Shown here piece by piece: positions 28,576-39,281 of a stretch of 64,000 nt of DNA. The position numbers were made by a program, and so were the translations under genes. This DNA comes from Acanthornis magna (lineage: Eukaryota > Chordata > Aves > Passeriformes > Acanthizidae): the NCBI GenBank assembly GCA_036785705.1, contig JAWUZG010000174.1:1296001-1360000 (forward strand), given 5' to 3'. Within the stretch, counting starts at the first letter, position 1; each line of letters begins with the position of its first letter. Below the pieces are notes generated by a model that searched no databases, had not been told where the DNA came from, and worked only from the letters and a program-made list of their open reading frames with translations.

Positions 28576-30768
28576 ATGGGCGGCGGGGCGCGGGAGCTCG
28601 CGGGGTACCTGGCGGCGCTGGCCGGATGGGTGGCGGCGCTGGCAGCCGCCGTGCTGCCGCAGTGGCGGCAGAGCTCGTACGCCGGGGACGCCATCATCAC
28701 GGCCGTGGGGCTCCACGAGGGGCTGTGGATGAGCTGCGCCGCCCAGAGCACCGGGCAGGTCCAGTGCCGTCTGCACGACTCGCTGCTTTCCCTCGACGGT
28801 GGGTACCGGGGCCCGGGGCCCCGTGGGGTGAGCCCTGCTTCCTTTCCTGGGTGCAGTCCCCCTTCTTCCTCTCCGCCGTGGATCTGAGCTCCCCTGCGGT
28901 CCTGAGCTGCCCTTGCCCCCCCGCAAGTCTGAGCCCCGCTATGGGTTTGACCCTTCCCCATATGACTCTGATCCCCTCTCTGTGTTTGAGCTCACCTACA
29001 TGGGTTTGCACATTCATCCCCAACAGGTTTGTGCCCCCTCCCTCCTGTGGATCTGAGCTCCCCTGGCCCTTCCGGGGGCCTGAGTCGCTTTCAAGTCCAA
29101 GCCCTTCTTGCCCCCACCCCTATCATAGGTCTGACCCCTCTCAGAAAGGTCTGAGTCCACTTCACTCATTCAGTGAGCTCGATGTGGGTCCAAGCTTCCC
29201 CCTCCATCTGTGAATCTTGGGCCCCAGCCTCCCCATCCCAGGACTGAGCCTCTCTTGGCCCTGTGGGTTTGAGCCCCTTTTTGTGGCTGGAACGCTTCTG
29301 ACCCCAGTAGGTTTGAGCTCCAGTGTGGGCATCACAGTTAGGGACCAACAGTGCCCCATGGGTACATCAAAACCCCCCACTCCATGACTGTGCATCACCC
29401 TTTTGGCATTTGGTGACTGTGGTGCTGCTGCAGGGAAGGTATTTCCCAGCCCAGGCAGTCATGACCAGGATGAGGGTGGCAGGGAGGAACGACAGGGGAG
29501 GTATTGGGAGCCATGCTCTGAGCTGAGCTGAGGTCTCCGTATCTGCCAGGTTGGGAGGATATGACATGGGAGGTACACAGCAAGGACGGGGTTAAGGACA
29601 GGTCCATCACCAGCATGGAACACAGTGACCTTGCTTCCAGTGCCCAGCTGTGGCTAAAGGCACCTGCTGGGAGCAGCTTTTCTTCCCCCCTTGCAGTTCA
29701 CATCCAGACATCCCGGGCTCTCATGGTCATTTCTCTCCTCCTGGGCTTCTTTGGCATCATCATGAGCGTGGTGGGCATGAAATGCACTAAAGTTGGGGAG
29801 GAGGATCCTGTCACCAAGAGCCGCATAGCTGTTGCTGGAGGCGTCCTCTTCATTCTCTCTGGTAAGGCAGCTCCAGCCTTTGCACCTCCACTGGTGCAGG
29901 AATCCTCAAACACCTTTCAACAGTTGATGGAGGAAGGGGAACAGTTCGGTGAGGGCTGGATGTCACTGACAGTCAACGTTTCATGTCTAGTGGAACAGCT
30001 AGACAACCCCCTCACTGCAGGGGCTTGGACTAGGCAACCTTTAAGGGTCCCTTACAACCCAAAACATTCTGTGATTCCATGATTCTGTGCCCAGGTCTGT
30101 GCACACTGGCTGCTGTGTCATTGTATGCAACACAGGTGACCTACGAGTTCTTCAGAGAGAGCACCGTCCCCATCAACGCCAGGTAAGAGCCTGGGTCAGG
30201 CAGAGCCCTTCTTCTGAATCCTATCTTGTCCCTGCACTTCCTGTTGGACCTTCCCTTGCTGGTTTTGGTAAGGCATGGGATTGTGGGTCGATGTGCCCCA
30301 GGGGTGGGACCTCTGCCAGTCCTCATTGCCACCTTGCAGAAGATGTCCCTGATGCCAAAGCTAGCTGTTACCAGCTGGGACAGGGTAGTGATACACATGT
30401 TGACTTTCAGCCCAGGGAAGGATTAAATGATGGGGAAACATGGGAGCTCTATCCAGCCAGCAGGAAAGATGGAGATGGAGAGGGAAGAACCAAAATCTGC
30501 CTTGGCATCATTGGTCACCTCATCAGGGCTTCGAGCATCCTATTGCCCATCTCAGTTTGCACCTCTGCCTCTCTGCCTCTCCCTGATGCTCCCTCACCCA
30601 TTTCATCACAGGTACGAATTTGGCTCTGCTCTCTTCGTGGGCTGGGGGGCCGCCAGCCTCTCCATGCTGGGGGGGTCCCTCCTGTGCTGCTCCTGCCCTG
30701 CCAAGGAGCGCCGAGGACAACACTACCATCGGCAGTCACAGCCCTCCATGGCCCGGGAGTATGTCTGA
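28576..30768 (+). CDS. CLDN19: Claudin-19, tight-junction membrane protein
   Basis: Four coding exons: 28576-28798, 29697-29861, 30095-30182 and 30612-30768, giving 633 nt and 210 aa. The start at 28576 is the ATG that puts the first transmembrane segment at about residues 7-27. The first extracellular loop keeps the claudin signature W30, GLW (W51), C54 and C64. Blocks such as [14 protein letters not shown] and GLWMSC, and [11 protein letters not shown] after it, are those I know from CLDN19. Four transmembrane segments follow the family pattern. The C terminus is REYV, a PDZ-binding end like that of the shorter human isoform. CLDN19 builds paracellular barriers in kidney and Schwann cells and partners CLDN16 in cation transport. 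The acceptor of exon 3 directly abuts a CR1 tail. Confidence 0.95.
28870..29330. repeat. Diverged tandem repeat in CLDN19 intron 1
   Basis: Repeated variants of GGGTTTGAGCCCC, GGTCTGACCCC and GATCTGAGCTCCCC appear about every 25-40 bases. The composition resembles the array upstream of exon 1, so exon 1 lies between two similar diverged minisatellites. Confidence 0.55.
29930..30089 (+). repeat. CR1 3' end abutting CLDN19 exon 3
   Basis: A plus-oriented CR1 3' fragment shows GGACTAGGCAACCTTTAAGGGTCCC, then ACAACCCAAAACATTCTGTG and ATTCCATGATTCTGTG. Its last tail unit ends at about 30089. The exon 3 acceptor AG is at 30093-30094, so only a CCCAG stretch separates the element from the coding sequence. 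The 5' boundary is uncertain. Confidence 0.8.
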
Positions 30769-31463
30769 GCCCTAACCCTGCCCTCTCGCCACCCAGTGCC
30801 TCCCTCCCCTCCCAAAAACAGGCAAGACCCTGGCACTCCCACCCTGCCTGGACCCTGAATGCTCCATGAGACCTTTCTCCTCCTTATCTTCCAGTTTTCA
30901 GCACCATTTTCAATGCTAGCCTTTAAAACAGAAGTTTTAAGTGTCACAGCTCCCATATTCATCATTGCCACGTTCCCTTCAGCTGGGCAGGGTGGCACCC
31001 CCAGCCCTGCAGTGTAGCCAGGCCGTGTCTGTCTGTCACAGGGGTACTGTGGGGATGATGCAGGGAGGCTGATGCCAGTGCTATGGGGGCACAGAGCCAA
31101 TCCCACTGCTGTGTGTGTGTGCTGCACAGAAGTGCTTTGTGCCATGACCACCCCTCTCCTACATCCTGTTTTCAGGAGCAGGTGGGGAGCAAAGCCAGTG
31201 CTTGGTTTTCCTGGGATGAGGTTTTCACTTCTAACAGCACCAGACCAGGCTCAAGCATCCCCATGTTCCGCTCTTGGCAGAGGGATGCTTTCAGAGTGCA
31301 GCATTCCCCGGCCTCATTGCTACTGAAAAGCAACATTTTTTAAATTATTATGAATTATTATTAATTCCTGCCTGGAAGCCAGTTGCTCCAGCTGAGCTCT
31401 GCCAGCCCAAACCTGCCTTGGGCTCGTTCCTGGCCAGGACCAGTCTGTGCCTTGTTAAACAAG

Positions 31464-31469
31464 AATAAA
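31464..31469 (+). terminator. Poly(A) signal of CLDN19
   Basis: AATAAA lies about 700 bases after the CLDN19 stop and is followed by T-rich sequence near 31520. It is the first canonical signal I found downstream. The 3' UTR in between (30769-31463) shows no other feature. Confidence 0.6.
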
Positions 31470-31904
31470 TGGGTTTGGGCAAATTAAAGCAGCAAAAAGA
31501 GTCTCTGGACACAAAGGATTTGTTTTTATTTTTGGTACCCAACACAACTATTTTGAGTGGCACCGATGGACAGAGCCCTGAATTTTGATGCCTCCCTGCT
31601 GGGTCCACATCCCTCTTTCCTGCCAGGATCCCCTAGAGCAGACAGTGAAGGCTCCAAACACAACCTGCTAATTGCCTCCACCTCTTTGTACCTCTATTCC
31701 ACTGCTGCTAATTGCTTTGCAACCACCAAAGCTCCAATTTCATCTGTAAATCCCCCAAACTCCCTGTACTCCATCCCTCCAGCCCTACTGCAGGTGTTGC
31801 GCCAGCCAACCCACAGGGAAGGATACTGGAAATTATCCAAACAGCTTATCTATTTTTTTATTACTTTATTTTTTAACCCAAATATGAAGAGTGAGCTGAT
31901 TTTT

Positions 31905-32103
31905 TAAATTTTGTTTTGCTATATTTTCTTTTGTTTTCCTCAATTTTATTTTATTTTTCTCTGTTTTATTTTAATTTGCACTATTTTATTTTACTCTATT
32001 TTATTGTCTATTCCTCTGTTTTATTTTGCTCTATTTTATTATACTCTATTTTTCTCCATTTTATTTCCTTTCCCTCTATTTTATTTCCTTTCGCTCTATT
32101 TGG
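31905..32103. repeat. CTCTATTTTATTT-type tandem repeat
   Basis: About 200 bases of diverged units built from CTCTATTTTATTT, with TTTTATTTT blocks and occasional CCTTTC inserts. The plus strand is almost only T, A and C. It lies downstream of CLDN19. Confidence 0.75.
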
Positions 32104-35100
32104 TGTTATGCCCATGCCCTGGTCTGGGTCCCTGGCTGTGCTGGAGGAGAAGCAATGCTATTTTTTCCCCAGGGGGGTGATTTCTCTCTTTCTCCCTGGC
32201 ATTAATTGCCTCTTTCTCTTTCAAATTGCAGCCCCTCCGTAAAACTGTGTCCTGCACCTCTCAGGGGAGAGCAGTGCTTCTAGGCTGGCATCACCCATCA
32301 GATGCTGAACCCAGATTTTGGGGTTCTCCTCTAAACACACCAACCAAAAGCCACTGCAGTGAGGATTGAAAAGGAACCTAGTGCTTTAAAACAAACAAAC
32401 AAAAAAAAACCCCAAACCAACTAAAAAGGCTTTTCTATATTTCAGTAAAGATGTTTTTATTCTATTAATATAAATTCCATTAACTTTTCTGTGGGATGCA
32501 TGGCCTTGGAAATGGGACAGGTGGGGATTTTTAAATGCTTTTTTTTTTTTTCTGCTGTTGGTACTAAAAATTCTGACTCGATGGTATTAAAATATTTTCA
32601 ATCATGGGCATCTTTCTGGAATTGTCTCTTTGATCTCCCCTCACTCCCCATCTGGACCAGTCCCCGCCAGTGACTCCAGTGCTGGGTCAGTGCCACTTCT
32701 GCAGTGTGGCAGGAGCCTCTACCGCATCCTGAACAGTTCTTGCCCTCCTGGCTAAATGTCTTGAGTCTTTTGCCATGTGTTGCTCTCAAAGGAGGGGATG
32801 TGGCCTTAAAAATGTCTTACTTTAAGGTTAAACCCCTGGGAATACAGCTTGGCCCCTCCACAAGTCTCTTCCCAAGACTGAAATGCCACCAGTATCTTCC
32901 ACTTATGGACCCTCTTATGGACTCTCATAGCTGATCTCTCCTTTTTTTCCTCCCATTTCCCATTAATTCAGAGCTGACTTGTGCCTAATTGGGTAGTTTG
33001 CTAATTTAAGCGGATTTTTGCTCCCCTATACAGGGGCATGACCCCTGCTGTGCATGTTTTTCTTCAGAGATCATGTTTTCCATCCAGGTTTTTGCATGGC
33101 TGCTGTGTCGTCTCAGCATCCTCATCCTGCCCCCTGCACCTGGTCCACAAATACATCCCATCCCACCTCAAATCCAGGGATGTGCTGTCCTTGGTGGCTG
33201 CCGTGATATCTCCAAGAGTCACCTGAGGGCTCCCTGGAGATGGACACCCAGGCTGGAAGCACATCAAACAGGGAGATCTGCCTTTGTTCACAGTGCAGGC
33301 AGGCTAAAACAGAGTTCTCCCCCTCCAACACACATCTTTTGGTCATTAAACCTGTTTGATGAGCAATATTGAGGTTTCTGCTCATACCTCTTGCTTTCAG
33401 CCAAACTCCTGGGAAATAATAGTAATTTTTAAATAGGCAGAAATGAGGGAAAAGGGAAAATGACCCCCACACAAATGCGTGCAGAGGGGTTTTTGTCACA
33501 CCTCTGAGTTTGAATTTGGTGGTATTTTTAATAATTCTTACTGTCCTGCCCCAACAGGGCAACTGAGTCCTCGCTAGTTCTCTGAGATGATCCATCCAAG
33601 AAAACATCTTTCTTTCTCTTTTTCCCTTCCAGCCACAGCAGGTTTGTTAGTACAATATGTGCTAAATTTCAAGGTTTGGGTCTTGTCAGCACTTTTTTAA
33701 CACATGGTTTTGACAAACCTCATGGTATCCAAGATTTGATTTTCACTGTCGTTAACCTGGGAAAGGAGCTTAATCATTTGACTACTGCTAGTTCTGCTCC
33801 TCTACCTTCATCTTTTCACCCCCAAAAAGGTTTCAGTTAGGGATTGACAAGGCAGATTAGTTTGATACATCATAAGCTGAGCGTTTAGATGAGTAGAAGA
33901 TATAAATAAACTTATATTACAGGTGTTGCCTAGACCATGGGGCTACAGTTTTGTATCACTTGGGGTCACACAGTATTTCATGTGTCACAGATGTCCAAGA
34001 ACCATAAATTCCTGAGCTGTAAAGGTTGGAAAACAAAGGTTCAGAAACCCTTCTGAACATTTTTTGCCCTAATTCACTGCTACATGCCAAAGCATTGGAC
34101 CTGCTATGTGCCAGAATTCTGGGAAAACAGCAAAACTGAAAGCCCCAGGAATCTCACATGTCAGGCACCTGGGGGTCTCTGCAGAGCTGAAGTCCTAAGA
34201 TTTGCCAAGATTGGTGCTTTGCCAAAATACCCACAGCAAAATGCTGCAGAGGATTATCTAGAGGGGAAAAAAAACCCCACAACAAAAACCAAATCCACCC
34301 TAAAAAAAATCCAAGTACACCTCAACTATGATCCACAAAATGGAAATATGAGTGTTTTCCGTGGGTCTGAGAGAGAAGGGTGAGCAATGGGTGGGCCACA
34401 AGGCACAGCTGAACCCAGGGATGCTCAGAGGATGCTGCAACATAGATCCTGTGTAATCCCCAAATAGCAGGGGATTAGGGAACAAACCTGAGGTTTTTAG
34501 GGCATCTCCAAGCGCCAGACAGATGGGGTGCTGCTCCCCAGGGTCACAGGCGCCTCCTTGGGGGCTGACCAGACATGGTACCTGAGCCATCACCACTGCA
34601 GTGGTTTTCAATTGTCTGCTGAATGGGGAAAAAAGAAGGGTCTTAATTACCAGTCAAAGAGGTTCATTATCACCCTGCCATTCCAGCTTCCTTCTTCCAC
34701 TCCTTCCAACCTCCTTGTACCACTCCTGGATCTTAGGCCACTGCAGTCCCTTAGGCCACTCATTCTTAGGCAGTAATTCAAAGGTCTAATTAAAAAACAG
34801 GGAATATTTGCCCAGGACACAGAGTCTCCCACCTGGGGAGAGTTCCCAGCAGGCTTCCACAGGTTTCTCCACGTGACATTTTTGGGGAGGCTCCATGGCC
34901 AGCCTATGACTGCTCTAACCACAGGGATGCCCATCATGTCTCAGAGCACAAAGCCCAGCTGACGTACCTTGGACAAACCTTAAATAGCCCAGCACAGGTT
35001 CCAGCCAGTGCTGCATATCCCTGACTCCATTAGATGAGTCAGGATCCAATCCCATTGGCACGTAAAAGCCTTCCAGACCCACATCCCTATCCCAAATCAT

Positions 35101-36419
35101 CAGTGACAAAGAGATTCTATCATCATCCCACTGCAACAAGGATGAGCCTGCGGTGAAGGTAATGCTCCCCCCTGAACCCCTTTTATTATCAACAAGGTTT
35201 AGAGCTGATTTTTCCCAGCACTAAGAATTTCTTTCTCTTTCTTTTACTTTCTTGCTCATATAACTGAAGTGGCTGAACAGATTTTCTTCGAACATTCCAA
35301 AACAGTTGAGGTCTAGCAGAAACAAATAAGGATCTGGAGAGTTAACTCAGAAGGGAGCCTAGGGAATTAAAAATACTGTAAATTGGGGCCTAAGAGACTG
35401 CCCACTTGGAGTGAAGCTGATGGAAGCGCTTAGAGATGATGGGAGAGTGATGTATCCCCAAGAGGGGATGTGGGGGCAGATGTGGCACACTGGGTGTGGG
35501 GACCACGACCCTCCTTTCCACCTCTGCCCCACAGGGAGCCTGTGCCATGCCAGGGTGGGCAGCCTCTGGCTGGAGGTACCAAACCTGGTGATGACGAAGA
35601 GTTATCATGTCATGGTAATTAACTCATATAGCTCAGAAACTCATCTGGTCTTGCTAATTAACACATTTGTATGAACCCCTGTCCAAAGGGCTGTTGCAGG
35701 GGTTGCAGCTTCAGGCAGTAAAATATTTGGCTTTTTGGGTTGCAAAATAAGACTAAGTGAGATTCCTGTCCAGGGTTTGCAGACAAGATGTCTGCTGCTC
35801 ATACCTTGGGCACAGCTCCCCTCTCTGCAGAGTCCCTTCATCTAGGGATAGAAAACATCCATCTAGGATGGAAAATAAATGGTCCTATCCCTTCTGCTCT
35901 GTGGAAAGCCTTTGCAGCTCCTCAGGGCATGCACATCATGCCCCAGCAGCCTTTGTCTCACTTGGAATGGGAGATACTTCTTTGGGCTTGTGCTTAAGAT
36001 TAGGACAACTCCATGGGACTCTTGCTTGTGCTCCAACCTGGATGTTTGACACCTCATAGCTCTTGGAGTAAGTAACAAAAGCAAGAAAAGGCAGAGGATG
36101 TACTCACCAATTCATATGGCAGGGATGGAGATCTCTAGAGGTTCTCTGGACACATGCTCAGGTCACAGGTTTTTGAAGCAGTAGTAGCAGTGATTTCCAG
36201 CAGCTCCTGATTCCCAAAGGGCAAGTACTGATGATTGGCAGCTTCTATTTGGAAAAGAGGGAACCAACGTGGGAATGTCTCCACTATAAAATTACTGTGT
36301 CCCTAAAGGCTCTCTCTACATGTAAACCTGGTGGCCCAACCTTGGCTGAGGATATTAGAGCGTTTTGACAGCAGTGAGCACCATGAGACAGGACCCAGAT
36401 GACTCCTAGGGATCCAGAG
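32104..36419. other. Intergenic region between CLDN19 and the claudin-16-like gene
   Basis: No coding exon was recognised. About 32383-32412 is an (AAAC)n/A-rich run. Near 34000-34040 an AACCATAAATTCCTGAGC...AAAGGTTGGAAAA stretch could be a worn CR1 tail in reverse. About 35590-35665 has two TAATTAA words close together. An untranslated first exon of the claudin-16-like gene may be here, because an acceptor-like TTGCAG (36506-36511) lies nine bases before its ATG. Confidence 0.4.
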
Positions 36420-36519
36420 GATGCCGGGCCTTGGTGGCACTTTGTCCTTGGAAGATCGGGTGTCTGGAAGTAGCCAGAGCAGAGTTGGTGAACATCTCTG
36501 TGCCCTTGCAGGTCACCCC

Positions 36520-39212
36520 ATGAGTGCAGCTCTGCAGGTGACAGCATTTGGGCTCGCTCTTCTCTCAACACTCTTCCTACTCCTGGCCACGTGCACGGAC
36601 TGCTGGATGGTCAATGCTGATGACAGCTTGGAGGTGAGCAGAGAAAACACCTGGAAGGTGAGCAGAATAGCCACCATTAAGGTGAGCAGACCAACCATCA
36701 TCTTCTAGAAGAGCAGCTGAGAGCAAGGTGGGTGCCTTGCCATCCATGAGGTTGCACCGTGTCTCCACAGGCTTGGAAAGGGGACATGGTGGGACAAACC
36801 CACGGCTTTTTGAGTTGAAGGATTAGAGGATTATAGAGATAGAGGGATGGAGCAGGAGAAAACAGAGAGCAGGTATGAGCAGGGAGTCACTGGGACATGT
36901 CCAGGTGTAGTGGTGGGAGCCTGAAATCTGCCCTGCTGGGCTGGGAGATCCCTGGGAAGCTGGGGAGACTCTGGTGCTTTTTGCATGAGTGCCTTTCTCC
37001 TGCCTCTAGGTAAGTCACAAATGCCGGGGCCTTTGGAGGGAGTGTGTCACCAACATGCAGGACGGGGTCAGGACCTGCGACCAGTATGACTCCATTCTGG
37101 CTGACCACCCAGGTGAGCTGACCTGGCCTGGAGGCATTGGTTAAGTTCACAGCTCAGCGTCTTCTTGAAAGGGAAGAGGGAAGGTGATTTTCATTGCACC
37201 CAGCTGCCCTTTGTCAGTCACCCACACCCGCCTAGGGCTGCCCTTGGTCTCCTACCCCAATTGCCTGGCCTGGGCAGCAATTAGGGGTTCAGCCAGACTT
37301 GCCATGGGGTCATCAGGCAGGAAAGAGGCTGTGAAGCTGTGCCACTTAACAAACATGTTCTGGCATGGAGAGCCTAGGATTTGCAACCCACCATGCTGCA
37401 GGCAGAGCAAGGACCATTCCCACTGGCCAAGGACTCATGCCCAGAGCTCAGGGACAGTCACATCAGGGTAGGGACATTTTTTCTGGCCTGCACAGGGCAC
37501 ATCAAGCCCTGCACAGAGAGCCCTTGTGTTGGGTCATGACACGGAAGAACACAGATTCAGGCAGTGGAAAAGGAAAGGAGTCAGTATGGACTAAGCAGAA
37601 CTGTCACCTTGTCTGGGGAGGAGGAAGCTTTGCAGGGCACAGTCCCATCACAGCTGGTGATGTGATCCTTGCCAGCTCTTTTTCACTGGTATATTGATAT
37701 TTGCTGTTCAAAACACCTGCTACACAACTTGGAGGAAGAGTGTGGACATCAGTGTCTTCTGCATAAGAATATCTTGAGCAGGTGATCACATACCAGGTGC
37801 TGATGGGTATGCTTTGAGTTGTTTCATTTCTTGAGCTGGTCTAATCATGGGTTTATAGTCCTTATTAAGTTTCTGATGAGCTTGTTGAGCACCTTCCCTT
37901 GGCCCATGGCAGGGATGGGGTTGGTGGGTTCCAGTGTGATGGGCACTGGTGAGCTGGGTGACTCTAATAGGGACATGGGCAGAAATCTGGAGTGGAGAGA
38001 CCTGTTCCTCTGATTATTCCTCATTCCCACTTCTGGTTGTTTTTAACTTCCCTGTCCAGTGAAGATCGTGGTGACACGGACCCTGATGATCACAGCAGAT
38101 CTCCTGGCTGGCCTAGCTTTGGCTACGCTGGTCCTTGGGCTTGACTGCATCACATTCCTCAAGGAAGATCCTTGTGTCAAACTGAAGATGTGCTATGGAG
38201 CTGGAGTCATACTCGGAGCTGGGAGTGCGTAGCTGGGAGAGCTTGGGAGCAGACAGACGTCATGTCCCACAGGGAGCTGGGGAGCGTGCTGGGAGCTTGC
38301 GGCACCCCCTCAGCAGGGCCTTGGGGAGCACGGGGGATTGTATGGCTCTTTTTAACAAGCCCCATTCCTCCTAGGCATCCTGGGGCTCGTAGGCTCCGTG
38401 TGGTATGCGGTGGACGTCTACGTGGAGAGGGCCATGCTGGTGTCACACAATATATTCCTGGGAGTCCACTACGACTTTGGGTGGTCGTGCTGGCTGGGGA
38501 TGGCTGGCTCCACTGGCTGCTTTGTGGCATCTGTCCTGCTGACCTGCTGCTTCTATGCCTGCACAGGTCAGTCTGCCTCATTCCACGCCATCCTATCTCC
38601 AGTAGCTTTTTGCCCTGCAGGGACATGGGGTGAAGGACCAGCTCGGGGGGCATGGGCTTCTTGCAGGGTCCAGTCCAACCAAGGGGAACCCCTTTGTGCC
38701 GAGCCTGGGGAGGCTACACAAGGCAGAACGGGGCTGAGTGAGAGGCGCCATAAGCCCTATAAGGGCATGGAGAGGGTGCAGGGGTCCATCCACAGCTGTG
38801 GGCCTCCAGGTCCTGGTGAAGGTGTGCTGATGTTCACTCAAAGCCATAGCTGTGCTGGAGCTGAATCCCTGTCATCAGCCAAAGCCTGGGCCAGTGACTG
38901 CAGGGATGTGCTGGTTAAAATCCAGCCCCACCATCAGGGACATTGGGCAGGTGATGCCTCCCCAGACATCATGTCCAATCCCTATGCCTGGTCCCATGGG
39001 ATGGAAGTTAACCCTGCTGGCTGTCCAGGTTCATTTCTCCTGCCTTGTCCCCATGCTGTGGCAGCCCCAAGTAACCCTGCAACTACCAGCCATGACACAA
39101 CCTCAACTCTTTCCTGGCAGCCCGCAGCAGCTGCTGTCAACCCCAGAGGCATACCCAGCCCCGGGGCCGAATGGCCACCAGCAAGATGTACGCCATGGAT
39201 TCCCGTGTGTGA
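36520..39212 (+). CDS. Claudin-16-like tight-junction protein, tandem neighbour of CLDN19
   Basis: Five coding exons: 36520-36633, 37010-37112, 38060-38224, 38375-38566 and 39121-39212, giving 666 nt and 221 aa with matching phases (0,1,1,1). The ATG at 36520 aligns with the internal, accepted start of human CLDN16 (Met70), 38 residues before the first exon junction. Family-specific blocks are [61 protein letters not shown] and [12 protein letters not shown]. The claudin signature is intact (GLW at 45-47, C50, C61). The C terminus KMYAMDSRV mirrors the CLDN16 end and gives a PDZ ligand S-R-V. It keeps the 165-nt claudin exon flanked by phase-1 introns that CLDN19 also has. By family it should be a four-span paracellular channel subunit. 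It may be the CLDN16 orthologue relocated, or a separate paralogue. Confidence 0.9.
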
Positions 39213-39275
39213 TGGCCAGCGGCACCTCCCGCACCCAGTCTCGATATGGGGTGCTCTCCCTTCCAGTCTGATCCC

Positions 39276-39281
39276 ATTAAA
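39276..39281 (+). terminator. Poly(A) signal of the claudin-16-like gene
   Basis: ATTAAA lies 64 bases after the stop codon, implying a 3' UTR of under 100 bases. A T-run near 39389-39397 is too far away to be certain as the downstream element. Confidence 0.5.

Noticed and set aside
36520..39212. Claudin-16-like gene as a pseudogene
   Set aside because: All four introns are GT-AG with matching phases, there is no stop or frameshift, and the start, signature residues and C-terminal motif are all kept.
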